From positions 1 to 39,759 of the forward strand of contig CALXNX010000021.1 in assembly GCA_944389865.1 (NCBI GenBank): a DNA stretch of 39,759 nucleotides. The letters are read 5' to 3'. Numbering within the stretch: the first letter of the stretch is position 1; the number at the start of each line of letters is the position of its first letter. Below, piece after piece: positions 7,321 to 13,630 of the stretch. Source of the stretch: an uncultured Succinivibrionaceae bacterium (lineage in GTDB: Bacteria > Pseudomonadota > Gammaproteobacteria > Enterobacterales > Succinivibrionaceae). A program made the position numbers and the translations under genes. The notes under the pieces are model-generated. The model made no database searches. It was not told the origin of the DNA and saw nothing but the letters and a program-made list of their open reading frames with translations.

Positions 7321-8802
7321 TCAATCCCCTTTTGCTTCTGCATACTTAGGCGGAACACCTTTAGTTGAATAAGTTGTTTTATTGGCAGACAAGTCCGTAA
7401 ATTTGCGGCGTGCGCGCGTAATCGCCACATAGAAAAGATTTAGCTCCTGCTCAAATTCATCTGCGGTTAAAATTAATTTTTCTTCCTGATTGTCGCCTTC
7501 CTGCTCAACGTCCTGCGGCGGATTCTGCATTAAGCTGTATGCTTCATCTAAATCGATAAAATCATCCTGCACTACAACCTCATCCCACTCCAGGCCCTTG
7601 GCACTGTGCGCAGTAGTAAAAACGTATTTAGGATCTTTTGAATACTCCAGGGTATCCGCCAGATTGTATAGAAAACGCAGTTTAGAGCCGAAGCGCTGCG
7701 CGCAGGCAAGGCTGCTCTGCACTTCAGGATCAGCGCAGTTAACGGCATACTCCTTTAAGTCTTTTACCGTCGCAAAGTTATTAAGCCACGCATACTGCCC
7801 ATTAAAACTGCGCTTTCCTTTAATGAAATCTAAAAAGACTAAAGGTGCTGAAAAAATATCGTCCGCCCTGCGGGTTAAGCCGTACTTCTGCAGCTTGGAT
7901 TTGGAAAGGCTGGGGCTCAGAACTGCATCCATCAGCTCAATCAGCTTGCCGTTAGTACGCGCAATATAGGCCATAGTCCTGCCTTTACTGTGCTCAGCTT
8001 TGCTCTTCATCGGCACCACATAGCGGCTGTCCCTGGCATAGCGCTGTAAAAAGAAATTAGCGCAATCCAGCACCGGCTGCTCGCAGCGAAATGAATAGGA
8101 AAGATGCTTAACTAAATGCTCTGCAGTGCGAAACCGCGCTAAAGCATTAACAGCGCCGCGCCAGTAGTAAATGCTCTGATGACTGTCGCCCACTAAGATG
8201 CGCCGCGCGCAAGTAGCGCTGAACAGCGACATGGTGACATCATTAGTATCCTGCGCTTCATCTAAAAGCACATAGTCATAGCCTTTAAACGGCTCCTCAG
8301 CGTTAAGCTGAAACAGTTTGAAATAAAACGAGTGCGTAGGCGGAATTAAGCCCTGCTCAACCGCTTCAAATAAAGTTCGTACATTCTCGTCACTGCACTG
8401 CTCTAAGCTTCTATCAGAATTGCAGAACTGATTGAACCAATACAAAGTTGCAGCTAAAGTGCGCTCATTTTCATGCTCAAATACCGACATTAGATCAAAG
8501 ATGCGGTACTTAGCCACAATCCCCAAATGCTGCTGCGGATAATGCTGTTTATACCATTGATAAGCCAGTGAATGGACGGTGCGCGCCTCTACATTATCAG
8601 GAAACTTCCGCTTGGCATCAGTTGCAACAGCCTTATTAAAAGCCAGATACAGAAAGCGCCGCTCCGGCAAAGATTTGGCGATCTCCGCCAAGGTAAAAGT
8701 CTTGCCGCTGCCTGCGCAGGCCTCAATCTTCAGCACATCTCCAGGCTCAAGCTGCGCCGCTGCGGCAATAATATCCTGCTGTTCATCAGTAAGCGTAAGC
8801 AT
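7321..8802 (-). CDS. UvrD/PcrA-like superfamily 1 DNA helicase
   Basis: An ATP-dependent 3'-5' type helicase. The motifs appear in order: TDEQQDII (Q motif), Walker A ACAGSGKTFT, motif II LLDEAQDTN, motif III GDSHQSIYYWRG, motif V TAHSAKGLEWDEVV and motif VI LFYVAITRAR. At 493 residues it is shorter than UvrD (about 720), so the 2B-type insertions are reduced, as in many helicases of plasmids and ICEs. It starts at ATG 8802, 21 bases after the HU gene, and ends two bases before topB. A job in element replication, transfer or DNA repair is inferred from context. Confidence 0.9.
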   Translation of the reverse strand: MLTLTDEQQDIIAAAAQLEPGDVLKIEACAGSGKTFTLAEIAKSLPERRFLYLAFNKAVATDAKRKFPDNVEARTVHSLAYQWYKQHYPQQHLGIVAKYRIFDLMSVFEHENERTLAATLYWFNQFCNSDRSLEQCSDENVRTLFEAVEQGLIPPTHSFYFKLFQLNAEEPFKGYDYVLLDEAQDTNDVTMSLFSATCARRILVGDSHQSIYYWRGAVNALARFRTAEHLVKHLSYSFRCEQPVLDCANFFLQRYARDSRYVVPMKSKAEHSKGRTMAYIARTNGKLIELMDAVLSPSLSKSKLQKYGLTRRADDIFSAPLVFLDFIKGKRSFNGQYAWLNNFATVKDLKEYAVNCADPEVQSSLACAQRFGSKLRFLYNLADTLEYSKDPKYVFTTAHSAKGLEWDEVVVQDDFIDLDEAYSLMQNPPQDVEQEGDNQEEKLILTADEFEQELNLFYVAITRARRKFTDLSANKTTYSTKGVPPKYAEAKGD

Positions 8803-8823
8803 AAAATCCAGCCTTCAAATAAG

Positions 8824-9123
8824 CTAATCCTCCGCCTTTTCTGCGTTTATACGGCGCTTCAGCTCCGCACCTGACTTAAAGGACACCCTTCTGCAGGCTG
8901 GAACCTCCACTGCCTCGCGCGTGCGCGGGTTAAACCCCTTGCGCGCGGCTGAAAAACCTGGCGCAAAGGTACCGAATCCCTTAATTACTACGCGTTCATC
9001 TGCTGCTAAATGCTCCATAATGGCATCGAATACTCCATTGGTGATCGCCACAGCATCCCGATGCGATAAATAGAACTTCTCCGTCATCACCCTGGCCAAA
9101 TCAGCTTTAGTAAAAACAGTCAT
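8824..9123 (-). CDS. HU/IHF-family DNA-bending protein
   Basis: The 99-residue product has the full HU fold: an N-terminal helical part (TKADLARVMTEKF), the IKGFGTF turn, the DNA-binding arm with GFNPRTREAVEVPA, and the closing VSFKSGAELKRRI. ATG 9123 has GAGGAAA about 7 bases upstream; the longer frame to 9156 lacks family support. It sits between the ribbon-helix-helix protein and the helicase, so it is probably an element-encoded architectural protein rather than the chromosomal HU. The sequence does not allow a firm choice between HU and IHF. Confidence 0.9.
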   Translation of the reverse strand: MTVFTKADLARVMTEKFYLSHRDAVAITNGVFDAIMEHLAADERVVIKGFGTFAPGFSAARKGFNPRTREAVEVPACRRVSFKSGAELKRRINAEKAED

Positions 9124-9171
9124 AAATTTTTCCTCATGCAAAAATTTGCTCCGCACCTGCAGGGCGGAAAA

Positions 9172-9561
9172 CTAAAATCCAAGATTAACGATCATGGCCA
9201 GACGGGAACTGAAATCCGCAGCGCGGATTTTGTCTAATAAGCCGGCCAGTACCGGCTTATCCGCTTCAGGCACATCTTCGGGCACGAACTGCTCCATATA
9301 GCGAATAAAATTGTCATCGCAGACCTTAGCGTCTATGCAGATCTGCTCTAACAGCTGAGCTTCCTTAACCGACAGGGGCACGTAATGTTCCTGCAGTAAA
9401 GTTTTATAGCGATGAAACCATTTATTAAGAGTTTCAGAGCGGTTCAGCGTTTTTTTAGAAGCTTTAAAATACAGCTTCATTTCCTCCGAGGGCCTGAACG
9501 CTACCATATTCCAAGACCTCTCCTCTTTGATCGTGGGATTTGCTTCCTTAATTTCTGCCAT
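9172..9561 (-). CDS. Hypothetical protein with a ribbon-helix-helix-like N-terminus
   Basis: The 129-residue protein (ATG 9561, AGGAG 10 bases upstream) contains a strand-helix-helix pattern, MVAFRPSEEMKLYFKASKK then LNRSETLNKWFHRYKTL, around residues 18-52. This resembles CopG/MobC-type ribbon-helix-helix DNA binders. The remaining 75 residues are helical and acidic, with no recognised domain. It is the first gene of the minus-strand cluster with HU, helicase and topoisomerase, a place where ICEs often encode a regulator or a relaxosome accessory protein. The longer frame to 9606 begins with TTG and lies in the promoter region, so I reject it. Confidence 0.6.
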   Translation of the reverse strand: MAEIKEANPTIKEERSWNMVAFRPSEEMKLYFKASKKTLNRSETLNKWFHRYKTLLQEHYVPLSVKEAQLLEQICIDAKVCDDNFIRYMEQFVPEDVPEADKPVLAGLLDKIRAADFSSRLAMIVNLGF

Positions 9562-9952
9562 TAGTTCAGCGCTCCTAAATACAATTAGCTTTATTAACCT
9601 CAACAATTATCCCACAATTTATATATAAATGTATAGTTTTCGTTTAAATATTACGAAGTATTATAAATACCGCAATCAGCTTAGCCGTTAAACTCATATC
9701 TGAGGCCCCCCCCCCCATTTTTTGGGACAGAATTAAATTGTTAAGGCTCTACCACATCTCAGAGCTCTCTCAGCCAGCCGCGCCTTTAATTGTCATGACA
9801 ACAGACAGACTGAAATCACCTGCAGGTCTTCCACTCAGTAGATTTATTATTAAATATACTATTGTTTCAATATTATTCTACATATTGATCACACTTATAT
9901 TACATTTGTATGCTATACTATTACGCATCTAAAAAAAGATCAGAAGTCTATC
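9562..9952. other. Divergent intergenic region with inverted repeat and C-tract
   Basis: About 390 AT-rich bases separate the minus-strand cluster from the antirepressor unit. An inverted repeat TTCGT-(9)-ACGAA occupies 9639-9657, close to where the promoter of the minus-strand genes should be. It shares the string TTTTCGT with the region before the XRE regulator (4040-4046). A run of 11 C is at 9706-9716. An extended -10 (TGCTATACT, 9911-9919) faces the antirepressor side. No gene is supported here; the 64-codon frame at 9738 has no ribosome binding site. Confidence 0.4.
9706..9716. repeat. Homopolymeric tract of 11 cytosines
   Basis: Eleven consecutive C are followed by ATTTTTTTTGGG. Tracts this long are prone to slippage. 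It is about 145 bases upstream of the ribbon-helix-helix gene and 240 upstream of the C4-like promoter, so it is not inside a reading frame that I support. Confidence 0.8.
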
Positions 9953-9981
9953 TTGTACATCATGTTGAATCACTGTAATAT
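9953..9981 (+). promoter_or_regulatory. Promoter of the C4-like RNA / antirepressor unit
   Basis: TTGTAC (9953-9958) and TAATAT (9976-9981) are separated by exactly 17 bases, a good sigma-70 pair. The predicted transcription start at about 9988 falls immediately before the first hairpin of the structured leader, which supports both calls. A second possible promoter with an extended -10 at 9911-9919 has a poor -35. Confidence 0.6.
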
Positions 9982-9988
9982 AAATCCA

Positions 9989-10209
9989 GGTGCTCAAAAC
10001 GCCTACTTCAAGATCGTCAGCGCGGTACACGCGAAAGTGTGCAAACCCCGCAGAATACTCTCAAGCCCTTAGGCTTAGTGTAGCTCTGCCGAGGGTGCGG
10101 CTAATACAATACCCATAAGGGAAATATGCCCGCCGTAACTGACGAACGGTTTTGAGCCCTTGGCACCACCTGATCAAAACAGGCGGTTAACTCAAATATA
10201 AATCGTCAG
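9989..10209 (+). ncRNA. C4-like antisense RNA leader controlling the antirepressor unit
   Basis: A 220-base leader full of stem-loops sits between a promoter and a small ORF plus antirepressor, the layout of the c4-icd-ant operon of phages P1 and P7. A first target hairpin (GGTG/CGCC, 9989-10003) exposes CTCAAAA, and ATCGTCAG follows at 10013-10020. Stems follow at 10022-10051, 10063-10076, 10088-10101 and 10112-10121. A hairpin CCGT/ACGG (10133-10149) exposes CTGACGA (10139-10145) and is followed by GTTTTGAG (10149-10156). Both are perfect antisense to the first target and to a second one: TCAAAA in the loop of CCTG/CAGG (10169-10183) and TCGTCAG at 10203-10209. The second target overlaps the AGGAG of the ORF at 10221. 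Pairing would hide that ribosome binding site. The complementarity is seen; the C4 assignment is by analogy. Confidence 0.7.
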
Positions 10210-10220
10210 GAGTTCATATT

Positions 10221-10406
10221 ATGAACGCTCAAATCTCTCTTGATCTGTCCAAGATCACCATTCTCCTTCAGCTTCTTAATGCGGCTGTGCTCACCGAAAA
10301 TAAAGCTGAAATCCTCAAATTCTACAATCAGCTCTTAGCTCAACTCTCCTCTGTCAGCACCGAGCTTGCTGTGCGCTATAACTTCAGCGCAGAAAGGAGG
10401 GCATAA
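10221..10406 (+). CDS. 61-residue leader ORF coupled to the antirepressor (icd-like position)
   Basis: ATG 10221 has AGGAG at 10208-10212, 8 bases upstream, and that site is the predicted target of the antisense RNA. The peptide is a helical, leucine-rich chain with no membrane segment or known domain. Its stop codon is two bases before the antirepressor start, and the strong AAGGAGG of the antirepressor lies within its last codons. Its translation should therefore open or expose the next start. In phage P1 the icd ORF plays this part for ant. There is no detectable sequence relationship to icd that I can claim. Confidence 0.7.
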   Translation: MNAQISLDLSKITILLQLLNAAVLTENKAEILKFYNQLLAQLSSVSTELAVRYNFSAERRA

Positions 10407-10408
10407 GC

Positions 10409-11260
10409 ATGAACACCAACACTATACAGAACTTCACCTTTGCCCAAAATCATATTGTCATGACTGTTACGCTTGACGGTGAACCGTGGTTTAAAGCAAA
10501 TGATGTAGCATCAGCTTTGCAGTATTCAAATATAAGAGAAGGGCTATCAAAGCATGTTGATGCAGAAGATAGACAAACCTTTAACCTCAAAAATCTTCAT
10601 ATAGATCAGAGTTCTGTCACGAATCGTGACGGAACCTCAGCACCGATATTGTCACCTTTAGGCGGTAATCCCAACATCACCTTCATTAACGAAAGCGGCC
10701 TTTATGCCCTGATCTTCGGTTCAAAGCTCCCAGCCGCTAAATCATTTAAGCGTTGGGTAACCAGCGAAGTTCTCCCCGCCCTGCGCAGGACCGGCACCTA
10801 CACCATGCCGCAGGCGGCCAGCGTTCAAACCGCAGTATGTCCCTGCAGCGGCACGGAGTACCGCGAGGAGCTCTACACCATGCGCTGTTCATTGATGGAT
10901 ATGCGCTCATGCAAATCCGAGCATAAGGCGCGCAGTCAGGGCACCACAGCGGCACTGAAGATGGTCACTCTGCTGTTAAGCAGAGCAGACACTGACGAGG
11001 TACTGAAAGACTGGCTGGCCTTCATTAACAACGTGCAGTTGATGGGCAACATTCGGCGCTCTATCCGCGCAGCCTTCCTGCACAGCTTTTTGGCGGTGTT
11101 CAGAGCGAGCTTAAAGGAGCAGGAGCACGGCTGTGCGCTGTCAGAGCAGATTGCCGCCGTATGGGAGGAATACAAAGACAAGGAACGCGATCCGCACACT
11201 CAGCGCGCTGATCTGGTGACAGCGGCGCGGAGCCTGCGGCAGATCCTCGACCTTGCATAA
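10409..11260 (+). CDS. BRO-N domain phage-type antirepressor
   Basis: Residues 14-125 form a BRO-N domain: VTLDGEPWFKANDVASALQY, then LSPLGGNPNITFINESGLYA and LPAAKSFKRWVTSEVLPALR, ending with RRTGTY. Proteins with this domain are phage or prophage antirepressors that inactivate a CI-like repressor. The C-terminal half (about 130-283) is helical, contains two cysteines near 140 and has no family I can name. ATG 10409 follows a strong AAGGAGG by 8 bases. A terminator closes the unit at 11280. The natural opponent in this window would be the XRE/S24-like regulator at 3232-3972, but this is inference. Confidence 0.88.
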   Translation: MNTNTIQNFTFAQNHIVMTVTLDGEPWFKANDVASALQYSNIREGLSKHVDAEDRQTFNLKNLHIDQSSVTNRDGTSAPILSPLGGNPNITFINESGLYALIFGSKLPAAKSFKRWVTSEVLPALRRTGTYTMPQAASVQTAVCPCSGTEYREELYTMRCSLMDMRSCKSEHKARSQGTTAALKMVTLLLSRADTDEVLKDWLAFINNVQLMGNIRRSIRAAFLHSFLAVFRASLKEQEHGCALSEQIAAVWEEYKDKERDPHTQRADLVTAARSLRQILDLA

Positions 11261-11279
11261 AGGCTTTACTCAACATTTC

Positions 11280-11304
11280 AGCCCGCAGATGCGGGCTTTT
11301 ATTT
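11280..11304 (+). terminator. Rho-independent terminator of the antirepressor unit
   Basis: AGCCCGC (11280-11286) and GCGGGCT (11291-11297) form a 7-bp stem with an AGAT loop, followed by TTTATTT. It lies 20 bases after the antirepressor stop codon. Confidence 0.85.
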
Positions 11305-11641
11305 ATGCAAAACTCTGCGAGCGCTTTTTCATTCGTGCAGTGATCGATCTGCACTCCGCCAATTCCTTTTGCGCCTGCTCAGCATTAGTTATAAACTCCA
11401 TCACCGCCGCGCGCCTGAAGCGCAGGGGATGCTTAATGTAAGGCTGCGGAAAATTGGGATCGGAAGCCATACGGCGTCTCACCGTAAGCGGGCATACGCC
11501 CAGCAGTTCAGCCACTTCATTAATGCCTAAATAGTCATTGACCGGCTTATCATCAATCAGTCTTTCGACCTCAGGTATAAGCTTATCCATCAGCTGCTTA
11601 AGTTCAGAGATCTGCAGCTTCAGCAAATTCTTATTAGCCAT
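11303..11641 (-). CDS. AlpA/excisionase-type helix-turn-helix protein
   Basis: The 112-residue product has an N-terminal helix (residues 1-30) and then an AlpA/HTH_17 winged-helix signature: YLGINEVAELLGVCPLTV followed by RRRMASDPNFPQP and LRFRRAAVMEFI. Such proteins are element-encoded DNA-binding factors that often act as recombination directionality factors or regulators of integrase genes. ATG 11641 has GGGGAGGG about 8 bases upstream; the longer frame to 11692 is not favoured. It converges on the antirepressor unit. No integrase gene is visible next to it, so its partner may lie outside the window or be lost. Confidence 0.75.
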   Translation of the reverse strand: MANKNLLKLQISELKQLMDKLIPEVERLIDDKPVNDYLGINEVAELLGVCPLTVRRRMASDPNFPQPYIKHPLRFRRAAVMEFITNAEQAQKELAECRSITARMKKRSQSFA

Positions 11642-11934
11642 AGCAGGCCCTCCCCGTAGTTTTTTGTATTTATATGATCGCATTATATACAAAAATGAAG
11701 AATTTTGATATAGAAATATAAAAATTTTTAAAAATATATGCTGGATGCAAATTTACTGCATAAATATGTAAAAAGCTGAATTGATGCAGAGTTAAACAGT
11801 TCAAAAAAATAAATTACGCTCAAATAAGCGTGCAGAATTCACTGCAGGTGCCATGCAAATTCCATTTTCAGTACCAGTGCTGATCAATTCTGTACAAAAT
11901 TTTTTAGATTTTATACAATATCAATAAGTTAACC
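11642..11934. other. AT-rich intergenic region
   Basis: About 290 bases with no supported gene. It should hold the promoter of the AlpA-like gene (possible -10 sites are numerous in the AT-rich part around 11690-11760) and the terminator of the Fic operon. TGCAG/CTGCA (11831-11846) forms a small extra hairpin. Confidence 0.4.
11803..11831 (-). terminator. Probable terminator of the Fic operon
   Basis: On the minus strand ACGCT and AGCGT (complement of 11827-11831 and 11816-11820) form a 5-bp stem with a 6-base loop, followed by AATTTATTTTTTT. It is about 100 bases after the Fic stop codon. Confidence 0.55.
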
Positions 11935-12900
11935 TTAAACAAATCTCACTCCATCCGCCACTTCTTCATGCTTAAGCATGAAATCAGTTTCCCCAGTTTC
12001 CAAATCCCAATAAAACGCCGTCAGCACTTTAATGCAGGTTTGAGCTCCATGCACGTCATTGTGAGCTTTAACAGCAGTATTGATGTATTTGGCAAGCTCT
12101 CTGAGCGGAGCTTCAATCTCTTGGTACTGTTCACTGAGCGTGCGGCAGCTTAAGAGCAGCTGATTTTTAAGCTGCGGCAGATCATTTCCTGCAGTATTAA
12201 AACACTGCTGAACAGCATGCTTAAATGCAAGTGCACGATAAGGCGTAATGATCCTTTCTTCACTTAGCAGCTGATTTAAGTCCCGCTTATCGCTGAGATC
12301 ATCCAGCATATTCAGTACATTTTCTCTAACATGGGATTGCGCAGGATCGGCTGCAGCCAAGCGGTTTGCCTCTATACTGCGGGCACAGTAAAGTTCATCA
12401 CGCAGAAACTGACTCTCGGCAACTCGATCCCAGTTAAGATCAAAACCTGCGGATTTTGCTGCCATTTGGGTAAAAGTTCTAAAAGTACGGCTGTTGCCAT
12501 CCAGAAAAGGATGAGTATAGTCTAAATTGGCATAGATTTCGCTGATCTTTTGCGTAAATTCAGCAGTATTAAGCTGTTTGAAGAGCTCAGGCTGTATAGT
12601 TCCTAAAGTGAAGTCAAACCTTTTTAAAGCAGATTCATCCATAAAAGATCGCATGGAAAAGATTTGCCGATCATTTTGGGACTTTAAGTTTCTTGATGAC
12701 AGGTTAAATGAGCCGGGCTCTGCAGCATTGCGAAAAGTACCGGGAGTGTAATCTGCAACTTCAACTCCGGCAAAAATCCTGCGGTTTATCTCCTTGACAG
12801 TATCTCGGTTAAGCTTTTCAGGAAGAGTTTCTTTTCTCAGCTGAGAAATATTAAGGCTATTGATTAAAATTACATGATCATCGTTAATGCTTTGATACAT
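11935..12900 (-). CDS. Fic-domain adenylyltransferase-type toxin (class I)
   Basis: Fic proteins transfer AMP or related groups from nucleotides to target proteins. The active-site motif is present as HPFLDGNSRTFR near residue 130, with the catalytic histidine and the arginine kept, but the usual GNGR is GNSR. An upstream flap-like region and about 130 extra C-terminal residues without a recognised domain complete the 321-residue protein. ATG 12900 overlaps the end of the small upstream gene by 17 bases, as in other two-gene Fic toxin-antitoxin pairs. A longer frame begins at GTG 12927. The target is unknown; relatives such as VbhT and FicT modify proteins including DNA gyrase. Confidence 0.85.
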   Translation of the reverse strand: MYQSINDDHVILINSLNISQLRKETLPEKLNRDTVKEINRRIFAGVEVADYTPGTFRNAAEPGSFNLSSRNLKSQNDRQIFSMRSFMDESALKRFDFTLGTIQPELFKQLNTAEFTQKISEIYANLDYTHPFLDGNSRTFRTFTQMAAKSAGFDLNWDRVAESQFLRDELYCARSIEANRLAAADPAQSHVRENVLNMLDDLSDKRDLNQLLSEERIITPYRALAFKHAVQQCFNTAGNDLPQLKNQLLLSCRTLSEQYQEIEAPLRELAKYINTAVKAHNDVHGAQTCIKVLTAFYWDLETGETDFMLKHEEVADGVRFV

Positions 12901-13180
12901 GATTTTTTCTATCCGCAAAAAGTTCACGCAACTGCTCAGTCGTTAACACTAACTCTGTTTCTTCAGAAGCTGTAATCTTTTGAGCCTCACTATGCTCATT
13001 AATAAATTTCAGCATTTTGCCGAAATCTTCCAGATCGATTTTGCCGTCAATATACTGCTGGTATAAATTTCTGTAGGGACGTCTCGTTCTTTCATCAGCC
13101 AAATCTACTTCAATACAAGCTTTAAATCCGGCCATTTCTCTAATCCGCTGATCTCGCTGGGTTCCAAAACAGTAATACAT
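12884..13180 (-). CDS. VbhA-like antitoxin partner of the Fic protein
   Basis: The 98-residue product lies directly upstream of and overlaps the Fic gene. The stretch YQQYIDGKIDLEDFGKML (around residues 40-58) matches the helix-turn-helix of VbhA-type antitoxins, which read xxxxGELExxDVIxxL. In that family an N-terminal helix with (S/T)xxxE(G/N) blocks ATP binding in the toxin. The corresponding segment here, FKACIEVDL, has the glutamate but lysine in place of serine and valine in place of glycine. The C-terminal 40 residues are acidic, then basic. ATG 13180 has only a weak AGAG upstream. Confidence 0.65.
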   Translation of the reverse strand: MYYCFGTQRDQRIREMAGFKACIEVDLADERTRRPYRNLYQQYIDGKIDLEDFGKMLKFINEHSEAQKITASEETELVLTTEQLRELFADRKNHVSKH

Positions 13181-13255
13181 GTTTTTTCTCTTTTAATCAG
13201 TTATTTTTATTTATCGTAATCCTATATCCTGCTTTATGTTCGACCAATCAACTGT

Positions 13256-13378
13256 TTATTCGTTCGCGGTGTGCGCTGAAAAAAACTCTTTGATGTCGCG
13301 CAGATCGTCCAAAATGGAGTCGATGCTGTACTGCAGCAGGATGTATGCGCCGTGCTGCACTTCAAACTGCGTTGACAT
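13256..13378 (-). pseudogene. Short remnant frame, 40 residues
   Basis: The frame reads MSTQFEVQHGAYILL and continues to a TAA at 13256. Sense codons continue 11 residues upstream of the ATG (RAEHRQQFLDW) until an in-frame stop, and there is no Shine-Dalgarno. This suggests the C-terminal remnant of a longer gene. The peptide is helical and acidic; the family is not recognised. Confidence 0.3.
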
Positions 13379-13399
13379 CCAGTCTAAAAACTGCTGCCT

Positions 13400-13528
13400 A
13401 TGTTCTGCGCGTTAGGTGAGCTTAAGCGCTCACTGAACCTGGAGCCTATCCCTAATGAAAAGCTGACTGCGCCAATCAAGATGAAGTACTTGGGGCCAAG
13501 GCAAAAACACGCCCGCGCACCCCCGTAA
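13400..13528 (+). pseudogene. Short remnant frame, 42 residues
   Basis: The frame contains LNLEPIPNEKLTAPIKMKYL and ends with TAA at 13526-13528. No ribosome binding site precedes the ATG and a stop lies 15 bases upstream of it. It may be the tail of a deleted gene at the island boundary; the family is not recognised. Confidence 0.22.
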
Positions 13529-13630
13529 TAATTCAAAACTAAACTTGCCGCCAAAGGCATATATAAGCGCTTTTCGCTGAATCGCTGAACTCTGGTGATG
13601 AGAGCGCATTCACGCGGTTCCCGCTGAGCT

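Larger units (their letters stand above)
13181..13630. other. Island-chromosome junction with gene debris
   Basis: These 450 bases separate the Fic pair from pgsA and contain no intact gene of normal size. Two short frames look coding but lack good starts: a minus-strand one at 13256-13378 and a plus-strand one at 13400-13528. Both are bounded upstream by in-frame stops. Base composition rises from AT-rich to the GC-rich level of the core here. I see no tRNA and could not identify an attachment-site repeat, because the other end of the island is outside the window. Confidence 0.45.

Noticed and set aside
6687-8827. Plus-strand frames opposite topB and the helicase
   Set aside because: They are shadows of clearly conserved genes and show serine- and arginine-rich composition without motifs.
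9706-9740. C-tract plus T-tract as a terminator
   Set aside because: CCC and GGG flank the T run, but the stem would be only three pairs and there is no gene ending here.
9738-9932. 64-codon frame in the divergent intergenic region
   Set aside because: No ribosome binding site. Its AT-rich hydrophobic end results from promoter-like DNA.
10060-10150. Possible tRNA or rRNA fragment
   Set aside because: Several short stems and a CTAATAC string looked RNA-like, but there is no cloverleaf, acceptor stem or T-loop sequence. The antisense/target complementarity explains the structure better.
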